This document shows, piece by piece, positions 57,370-64,000 of a stretch of 64,000 bases of DNA (position 1 is its first letter; every line of letters starts with the position of its first letter). The position numbers and the translations under genes were made by a program. Source of the stretch: Photobacterium galatheae (GTDB taxonomy: Bacteria > Pseudomonadota > Gammaproteobacteria > Enterobacterales > Vibrionaceae); contig NZ_JMIB01000015.1 of the NCBI RefSeq assembly GCF_000695255.1, positions 1 to 64,000 of the forward strand. The letters run 5' to 3'. The notes beneath the pieces were generated by a model. It did no database searches and was not told the origin of the DNA. It saw only the letters and a list, made by a program, of their open reading frames with translations.

Positions 57370-58281
57370 TTACTTGTCTTTTTTACACATCGGGAAGCCC
57401 AGCGCTTCACGAGAGGCATAGTAGGCTTCAGCGACTTGTTTGGTCAGGTTACGAATACGCAGGATATAGCGTTGACGCTCGGTGACGGAGATCGCTTTGC
57501 GGGCATCCAGCAGGTTAAATGCATGACCGGCTTTCAGAATACGCTCGTAGGCTGGCAGCGGCAGGGGCTGTTCCAGTTCCAGCAGTGATTGACATTCTTT
57601 CTCGCACTGATCAAAGAAAGTAAACAGGAAGTCGACATCAGCGTATTCGAAGTTGTAGGTGGACTGTTCCACTTCGTTTTGGTGGAAGATATCACCATAG
57701 GTGACTTTGCCCAGCGGGCCGTCGGTCCACACCAGGTCATACACAGAGTCTACACCTTGGATGTACATCGCCAGACGCTCGATCCCGTAAGTGATTTCAC
57801 CGGTGACCGGCTTACATTCCAGACCACCAACTTGCTGGAAGTAGGTGAACTGGGTGACTTCCATGCCGTTCAGCCAGACTTCCCAGCCCAGACCCCAGGC
57901 ACCCAGAGTTGGGTTTTCCCAGTTGTCTTCTACAAAGCGGATATCATGAACCTGAGTATCAATGCCCAGCGCTTCCAGTGAACCCAGGTACAGTTCCTGG
58001 ATATTGTCCGGTGATGGCTTGATGATGACCTGGAACTGGTAGTAGTGTTGCAGACGGTTTGGGTTTTCCCCGTAACGGCCGTCAGTCGGGCGGCGTGATG
58101 GCTGCACGTAGGCAGCTGCGATTGGCTCTGGACCCAGAGCACGCAGACAGGTCATTGGGTGCGAGGTACCGGCACCGACTTCCATATCCAGCGGCTGCAC
58201 GATCGTACAACCTTGCTTGCCCCAGTAATCCTGAAGCGTCAGGATCATGCCCTGAAAGGTCTTAATGTCGTATTTTTGCAT
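57370..58281 (-). CDS. glyQ: Glycyl-tRNA synthetase alpha subunit
   Basis: 303 residues (E. coli 303), class II catalytic subunit. [38 protein letters not shown] and [26 protein letters not shown] are diagnostic. The start at 58281 matches the family; the frame from 58383 is too long. It is divergent from the YiaD-like lipoprotein gene across 275 bp without another gene. Confidence 0.97.
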   Translation of the reverse strand: MQKYDIKTFQGMILTLQDYWGKQGCTIVQPLDMEVGAGTSHPMTCLRALGPEPIAAAYVQPSRRPTDGRYGENPNRLQHYYQFQVIIKPSPDNIQELYLGSLEALGIDTQVHDIRFVEDNWENPTLGAWGLGWEVWLNGMEVTQFTYFQQVGGLECKPVTGEITYGIERLAMYIQGVDSVYDLVWTDGPLGKVTYGDIFHQNEVEQSTYNFEYADVDFLFTFFDQCEKECQSLLELEQPLPLPAYERILKAGHAFNLLDARKAISVTERQRYILRIRNLTKQVAEAYYASREALGFPMCKKDK

Positions 58282-58556
58282 TGTCAGCTTCACGAGATCC
58301 GTTGATATAAGTAGAAAAGATAACAATCGAGTATACCTTGGCTGGCTTTGTGGGAGTAGGGGCCGCGCACGTTTTTTGCTCATAATGACCGCGTGTGTAA
58401 ATTTTTGTCATCAGACTTCCGCCATAAGCAGAAACAGGGTAAAAAATTGACAGACTTTTGATATCCGATGGACAGTCTTGTCTACAATGCAGCAAGATAG
58501 TGCTCAGTTGAAACGGGCGTCTTGCTGAGCTGATGAACATTTAATGGGGAACAAGC

Positions 58557-59249
58557 ATGCAACAACACACTTCTGCGGCTTCACGTAAGTGGGTACGCGC
58601 TATCCTTTTCGCTGGTGTTACTTCAATGGTGGCGACAGGTTGTACAACGGTGAATCCTTATACCCGTGAAGATCAGACGGCGAAATCAACCAGCGGTGCA
58701 CTCATTGGCGCTGTGGCCGGTGCGGCGATCGGTGTGGCTTCATCCAGTAAAAAAGACCGGGGTAAAGGTGCGCTGATTGGTGCGGCTTCCGGTGCGGCAC
58801 TGGGCGGCGGTATCGGCTACTACATGGATGTGCAGGAAACCAAGCTGCGTCAGCAACTGGAATCAACCGGGATCAGCGTGACCCGAAATGGTGATCAGAT
58901 TGTGCTGAATATGCCCAATGCTATTACTTTTGGTGTCGATCAGTCGAATCTGAGCCAGCAGGCGATGAATGCACTGCAGAATGTCGCAACGGTGGTGAAT
59001 GAGTACGATAAAACACAGCTGAATGTTTACGGTTTCACCGACAGCTCTGGTTCTGATTCATACAACCTGCGTTTGTCTCAGGTTCGTGCCAGTGAAGTAA
59101 GTAACTATCTGGTTCGTAGTGGTGTTGCTGCTCAGCGCGTATTGTCGAAAGGTATGGGTGAAGCACACCCGATTGCTTCGAATGCGAACGCTCAGGGCCG
59201 TGCACAAAACCGCCGCGTTGAGATTGTGCTGAGTCCACTGGAATCTTAA
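58557..59249 (+). CDS. OmpA-family lipoprotein, YiaD-like
   Basis: 230 residues. Signal peptide with a lipobox-like VATGC (cysteine 29), then a glycine-zipper region (GALIGAVAGAAIGVASSSKK and GALIGAASGAALGGGIGYYM, about 47-95), and a C-terminal OmpA peptidoglycan-binding domain (NVYGFTDSSGSDSYNLRLSQ to AQNRRVEIVLSP). Strongly like E. coli YiaD over its length. The -3 lipobox residue is Ala rather than Leu, so lipidation is likely but not ideal. Confidence 0.88.
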   Translation: MQQHTSAASRKWVRAILFAGVTSMVATGCTTVNPYTREDQTAKSTSGALIGAVAGAAIGVASSSKKDRGKGALIGAASGAALGGGIGYYMDVQETKLRQQLESTGISVTRNGDQIVLNMPNAITFGVDQSNLSQQAMNALQNVATVVNEYDKTQLNVYGFTDSSGSDSYNLRLSQVRASEVSNYLVRSGVAAQRVLSKGMGEAHPIASNANAQGRAQNRRVEIVLSPLES

Positions 59250-59276
59250 TCGCATCTTGCGTCATCTCACTTTTCC

Positions 59277-59301
59277 AAGGGAAGCTTCGGCTTCCCTTTT
59301 T
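59277..59301 (+). terminator. Terminator of the yiaD-like gene
   Basis: Stem AAGGGAAGC (59277-59285) and GCTTCCCTT (59290-59298) around a TTCG tetraloop, then T residues to 59301. Confidence 0.92.
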
Positions 59302-59329
59302 GATCACTTGAATCCCGACAGGGTTCTGG

Positions 59330-59490
59330 CTATCATGCCGTTTCCTTTGGGGAGTAGCCTTCCGTTCTGACGGAACAATCATCAACATAATTGAAGCAAA
59401 ATCTTCATGGTGATTGTGACTGACCATCTCTCCGGTCAGTTTGGCGAGACCATAGGCAAATCGATATGAACCGGGGTGGGGCATGTCTGT
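59330..59490 (+). promoter_or_regulatory. yybP-ykoY manganese riboswitch
   Basis: The two conserved internal-loop strands are present: TTTGGGGAGTAGCC at 59347-59360 and TTTGGCGAGACCA at 59440-59452. A closing helix CATGCC (59334-59339) with GGCATG (59480-59485) joins them. The arrangement precedes a UPF0016/MneA manganese exporter gene by about 50 bases, a known target of this riboswitch class. Mn binding would switch the exporter on; whether through translation or termination cannot be told here. Confidence 0.85.
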
Positions 59491-59535
59491 TTGTCTTTGG
59501 TTTAAAATAATTATCCTCGCCCCAAAGAGCATGTC

Positions 59536-60093
59536 GTGAGCATTTTAGCTGTTTCCATTACTACTGTCGCACTGGCCGAAATTGGGGATAAAACCCAGCT
59601 GTTATCGTTGCTTTTAGCCAGCCGCTACCGTAAACCGGTTCCCATTATTCTGGCGATCTTTTTAGCCACGATTCTGAATCATGCCCTGGCTGCCTGGTTA
59701 GGCGTTGTGGTGGCGGATTATTTATCACCGGAAGTCCTGAAGTGGGTGCTGGTCGTGAGCTTTATTGCCATGGCAGGCTGGATTTTAATCCCGGATAAAC
59801 TGGATGATGACGAGTCGATTTCCAGTCGCGGCCCTTTTATCGCTAGCTTTATTGCATTTTTCATCGCTGAAATTGGCGATAAGACTCAGGTGGCAACGAC
59901 CATGCTGGGTGCGAAATACCATGACGGGCTGATGTTGGTTGTCTTGGGAACGACGATTGGTATGTTATTAGCCAATGTGCCGGTGGTTCTGATTGGCAAA
60001 TTGTCTGCCGATAAAATGCCGTTGGGTTTGATTCGCAAAGTGACGGCAGGCTTATTTTCTTTGCTGGCTCTAGGGGCGGCATTCGGCTTGTAA
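59536..60093 (+). CDS. mneA: Manganese exporter of the GDT1/UPF0016 family (MneA)
   Basis: 185 residues, about six membrane helices in two repeats, each with the EIGDKTQ metal motif (residues 15-21 and 112-118). Orthologue of the V. cholerae Mn exporter MneA. GTG start at 59536 with AAAGAG upstream; no ATG start is available in frame nearby. Controlled by the riboswitch just upstream. Confidence 0.9.
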   Translation: MSILAVSITTVALAEIGDKTQLLSLLLASRYRKPVPIILAIFLATILNHALAAWLGVVVADYLSPEVLKWVLVVSFIAMAGWILIPDKLDDDESISSRGPFIASFIAFFIAEIGDKTQVATTMLGAKYHDGLMLVVLGTTIGMLLANVPVVLIGKLSADKMPLGLIRKVTAGLFSLLALGAAFGL

Positions 60094-60148
60094 GGTCAGC
60101 GAATATGTGCGATTCAGTCCAGTCTTGAATCAGCGCAATGAAAATGTC

Positions 60149-60173
60149 ATCAGGCAGCGTTAGGCTGCCTGAT
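60149..60173. terminator. Convergent terminator-like hairpin between mneA and tusA
   Basis: Stem ATCAGGCAGC (60149-60158) and GCTGCCTGAT (60164-60173), 5-base loop. Weak T-runs on both strands. Confidence 0.6.
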
Positions 60174-60178
60174 TCAAT

Positions 60179-60439
60179 TTATGCCTTCCCTTTACGGATG
60201 AGAAAGCGATATGGCAGGGACTCGGTATCCGCGGCCAGCAGGGTGTGATCCATAAAACGGCAGAAGCTGGGGATATCACGGGTCGTTGACGGATCATCGG
60301 CCAGCACCAGCAAGGTTTCGCCTTCGGCCATCTTGCGGACCGTTTTTCGCACCATCATGACCGGTTCCGGACAACGCAGTCCTTGTGCCTCCAGGCTGTG
60401 AGTGGCGGAATCAAAATTCGTGGTTGTGCTCGTGGTCAT
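60179..60439 (-). CDS. tusA: Sulfurtransferase TusA
   Basis: 86 residues. The sulfur-carrying cysteine is C23 in [17 protein letters not shown], and [18 protein letters not shown] is the rest of the signature. It passes sulfur from IscS to the TusBCD/MnmA route for 2-thiouridine at the wobble base, the same nucleotide that MnmE/MnmG modify. Confidence 0.95.
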   Translation of the reverse strand: MTTSTTTNFDSATHSLEAQGLRCPEPVMMVRKTVRKMAEGETLLVLADDPSTTRDIPSFCRFMDHTLLAADTESLPYRFLIRKGKA

Positions 60440-60533
60440 AGTCGTGCCATATCGTAAATGAGAGCCAGATCATACTCATGGATAATAAATAATCAACCAG
60501 GGGTTGGCAAAGGTAACAATTATGTGTAACTTA

Positions 60534-60550
60534 GTTAACAAGTTGTTAAC
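60534..60550. promoter_or_regulatory. 17-bp palindrome upstream of the 60-residue membrane protein
   Basis: Perfect GTTAACAA-G-TTGTTAAC in the divergent gap between tusA and the small membrane protein. It looks like a dimeric repressor operator, but I do not recognise the regulator. Confidence 0.45.
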
Positions 60551-60576
60551 TTTGTTGTCATCACAGGGAGGCGAGG

Positions 60577-60759
60577 ATGATTACTCAGATGGATAGACTG
60601 ACTATTTACTGTGTGCTGTGCTTTATCGCTTTCTGCTCGATTGTACTGCGTAACGTAGACGAATTAACTGTCTTTTCGCTGGCGGGTCTGGTCGCCGCAG
60701 CGATTGGACTCTGGCTTGAGCTCTCACATTCTCCGGAGCTTGAGGAAGAGGAAAGCTAA
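60577..60759 (+). CDS. Small inner-membrane protein, unknown function
   Basis: 60 residues: two hydrophobic segments (about 8-23 and 32-47) and an acidic tail ending LEEEES. GGGAGG precedes the ATG and a terminator follows, so it is a real gene. I do not recognise a family. The palindrome at 60534 lies in its 5' region. Confidence 0.7.
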   Translation: MITQMDRLTIYCVLCFIAFCSIVLRNVDELTVFSLAGLVAAAIGLWLELSHSPELEEEES

Positions 60760-60798
60760 CTTTCACATCTACTACACTCCCCCAGTTTTCTTGGGCTT

Positions 60799-60825
60799 CC
60801 CCGCTATTATGGCGGGATTTTTTTT
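60799..60825 (+). terminator. Terminator after the small membrane protein
   Basis: Stem CCCGC (60800-60804) and GCGGG (60812-60816), 7-base loop, then an eight-base T-run after one A. Confidence 0.8.
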
Positions 60826-60895
60826 ACCTGCTGGTCGCAGATAAAAACTTCACCCGGTTCGTCCGGATGAAGTTTTTGAGCCTGAGTCTGATCGT

Positions 60896-61879
60896 TTATG
60901 ACAATTTCACCAGGGTACGACCGGTCACCTGACCCTGAATAATGGCCTGGGCCAATTCCGGTACCTGTTCCAGAGTGACCGTCTGGCCGGCTTGCTGGTA
61001 AAAACTTGCTGGCAGTAGTTCGCTCAGTCGCTGCCATGCCTGCTGACGTTTTTCATAAGGACAGTAAACCGAATCGACCCCTTGCAGGCGAACATTGCGC
61101 AAAATGAATGGCATGACAGTGGTGGGTAAATCAAAGCCACCCGCCAGCCCGCACGCCGCGACGACACCGTTGTAGTCGAGTTGGCTCAGCACTTTCGCCA
61201 GCATTTTGCTGCCGACGGTGTCAATCGCACCTGCCCAGCGTTGTTTTTCAAGCGGTTTGGCCGCTTCTTCCAGTTCGCTGCGCTCAACGATGGTGGTTGC
61301 GCCGAGCTGTTTGAGTAGCTCACCATTTTGTGAAGCGCGACCGGTCACCGCTGCAACGCGGTAACCCAGTTTGGCAAGCAGCGTCACGGCAACTGAGCCG
61401 ACACCACCACTGGCGCCAGTGACCAGTATTTCACCTGAATCCGGGGTCAGACCGGCATCTTCCAGCGCTTGAACACAGAGCATAGCGGTCAGCCCAGCGG
61501 TGCCGATGACCATGGTTTGCTCACAGGTCAGATTGGCAGGCAAGGGGACCAGCCAGTCGGCTTTCACCCGGGCCAGTTCAGCCATACCGCCCCAGTGATT
61601 TTCACCGACACCCCAGCCGGTCAGAACGACTTTATCGCCTGGCTGATAGCGGCTGTCTGTGGATGTCTGCACCGTGCCGGAAAAATCGATTCCCGGTACC
61701 ATGGGAAACTGGCGGATGATCTTTCCAGCACCAGTAATGGCCAACCCGTCTTTATAGTTCAGCGAGGAAAATTCAACTGCAACCGTCACATCGCCGTCCG
61801 GTAATTGGTTGTTATCGACGTCGCCAACTTGTGCCAGTGTTTTGTTGTCTTGCTGGTTGAGGATCAGTGCTTTAAACAT
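60896..61879 (-). CDS. acuI: Acrylyl-CoA reductase / YhdH-type quinone oxidoreductase
   Basis: 327 residues. Zinc-less MDR: NYKDGLAITG near the N-terminus, PGIDFSGTV, the nucleotide-binding GASGGVGSVAVTLLAKLGY and, downstream, DTVGSKML. Characterised members reduce acryloyl-CoA with NADPH, a toxic intermediate of DMSP and propionate metabolism. The ATG at 61879 follows GGAG by 7 bases; the frame from 62104 overlaps fadA and is rejected. E. coli's homologue is yhdH. Confidence 0.9.
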   Translation of the reverse strand: MFKALILNQQDNKTLAQVGDVDNNQLPDGDVTVAVEFSSLNYKDGLAITGAGKIIRQFPMVPGIDFSGTVQTSTDSRYQPGDKVVLTGWGVGENHWGGMAELARVKADWLVPLPANLTCEQTMVIGTAGLTAMLCVQALEDAGLTPDSGEILVTGASGGVGSVAVTLLAKLGYRVAAVTGRASQNGELLKQLGATTIVERSELEEAAKPLEKQRWAGAIDTVGSKMLAKVLSQLDYNGVVAACGLAGGFDLPTTVMPFILRNVRLQGVDSVYCPYEKRQQAWQRLSELLPASFYQQAGQTVTLEQVPELAQAIIQGQVTGRTLVKLS

Positions 61880-61977
61880 GGTTTTTCTCCGTGCGAAGTA
61901 AAAGCGCAAAGCATGAGTGTAGTCAGTCAGGTTGTCCCAAATCTGAATCTCAGACAACTTTTCCTGAAATTGAACCG

Positions 61978-62004
61978 AAAAAAAGCCCACAACTGGTGCG
62001 GGCT
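61978..62004 (-). terminator. Terminator of fadBA
   Basis: AGCCCACA (61984-61991) and TGCGGGCT (61997-62004), 8 bp with one G-U, followed by a T-run on the minus strand. Confidence 0.85.
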
Positions 62005-62024
62005 TGGTGAAGTTGAAGAGCGAG

Positions 62025-64000
<1,976 letters not shown>

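Noticed and set aside
57361-58556. T-box or leader-peptide control of glyQS
   Set aside because: No T-box core sequence and no Gly-rich short peptide with a following terminator was seen upstream of glyQ.

Overview
This is about 64 kb of a gammaproteobacterial chromosome around its replication origin. The gene order (mnmG-oriC-mioC; mnmE-yidC-yidD-rnpA-rpmH; an amino-acid ABC transporter; dnaA-dnaN-recF-gyrB; ibpA; avtA; glyS-glyQ) is the chromosome I arrangement familiar from Vibrionaceae, and protein details agree (an AtpE reading METLLSF, a DnaA beginning MSSSLW, an MneA-type exporter). Moderate GC and the joined ilvGMEDA / glmS-glmU / atp blocks suggest a Photobacterium-like or other non-Vibrio member of the family. 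The genus is inference.

Layout, left to right. (1) 1-7.7 kb: the 5' part of comM (minus), then ilvL-ilvGMEDA (plus) with a classical branched-chain amino-acid attenuator. (2) 7.7-14.1 kb: an XRE regulator and an MFS exporter, then glmU, a DeoR-family regulator and glmS (all minus). (3) 14.2-25.6 kb, all minus: atpIBEFHAGDC, parB-parA, rsmG, mnmG. (4) 25.7-26.0 kb: oriC with GATC clusters, AT-rich 13-mers and DnaA boxes, bounded on the mioC side by a mioC terminator. (5) 26.5-31.1 kb: an AT-rich, apparently acquired operon between mioC and the next core block. It encodes a dGTPase-like HD hydrolase, a HAD phosphatase, a YqcI/YcgG-family protein (the heme N-oxygenase family that includes GntA and DcsA) with an extra C-terminal domain, and an MFS exporter. 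(6) 31.2-34.6 kb: a eukaryotic-type (type 2) isoleucyl-tRNA synthetase preceded by a 15-residue leader peptide with five consecutive Ile codons and a complete antiterminator/terminator switch. (7) 34.6-41.0 kb, all minus: mnmE, yidC, yidD, rnpA, rpmH and a polar amino-acid ABC transporter. (8) 41.2-47.4 kb: dnaA, dnaN, recF, gyrB with DnaA boxes upstream. (9) 47.4-58.3 kb: AidB-like acyl-CoA dehydrogenase, divergent AraC regulator, ibpA under a sigma-32 promoter and a ROSE-like RNA thermometer, a GNAT protein, avtA, a DUF1835 protein, glyS-glyQ. Five parS-type palindromes lie between 51.1 and 55.2 kb. (10) 58.5-64 kb: a YiaD-like OmpA lipoprotein, a manganese exporter gene behind a yybP-ykoY riboswitch, tusA, a small membrane protein, acuI/yhdH, fadA and the 3' part of fadB.

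How the parts work together. Replication initiation (oriC, dnaA, dnaN, gyrB), origin segregation (parA, parB and the parS cluster), ribosome and tRNA maturation (rnpA, rpmH, mnmE, mnmG, rsmG) and ATP synthase sit together, as expected near an origin. The most unusual part is 27-34.6 kb. A possible N-oxidised-metabolite operon with its own exporter lies directly before a second-type isoleucyl-tRNA synthetase that appears to be induced by Ile-tRNA starvation. I propose inducible resistance to an IleRS inhibitor as the role of that synthetase. A biosynthetic link to the neighbouring operon is only a hypothesis.
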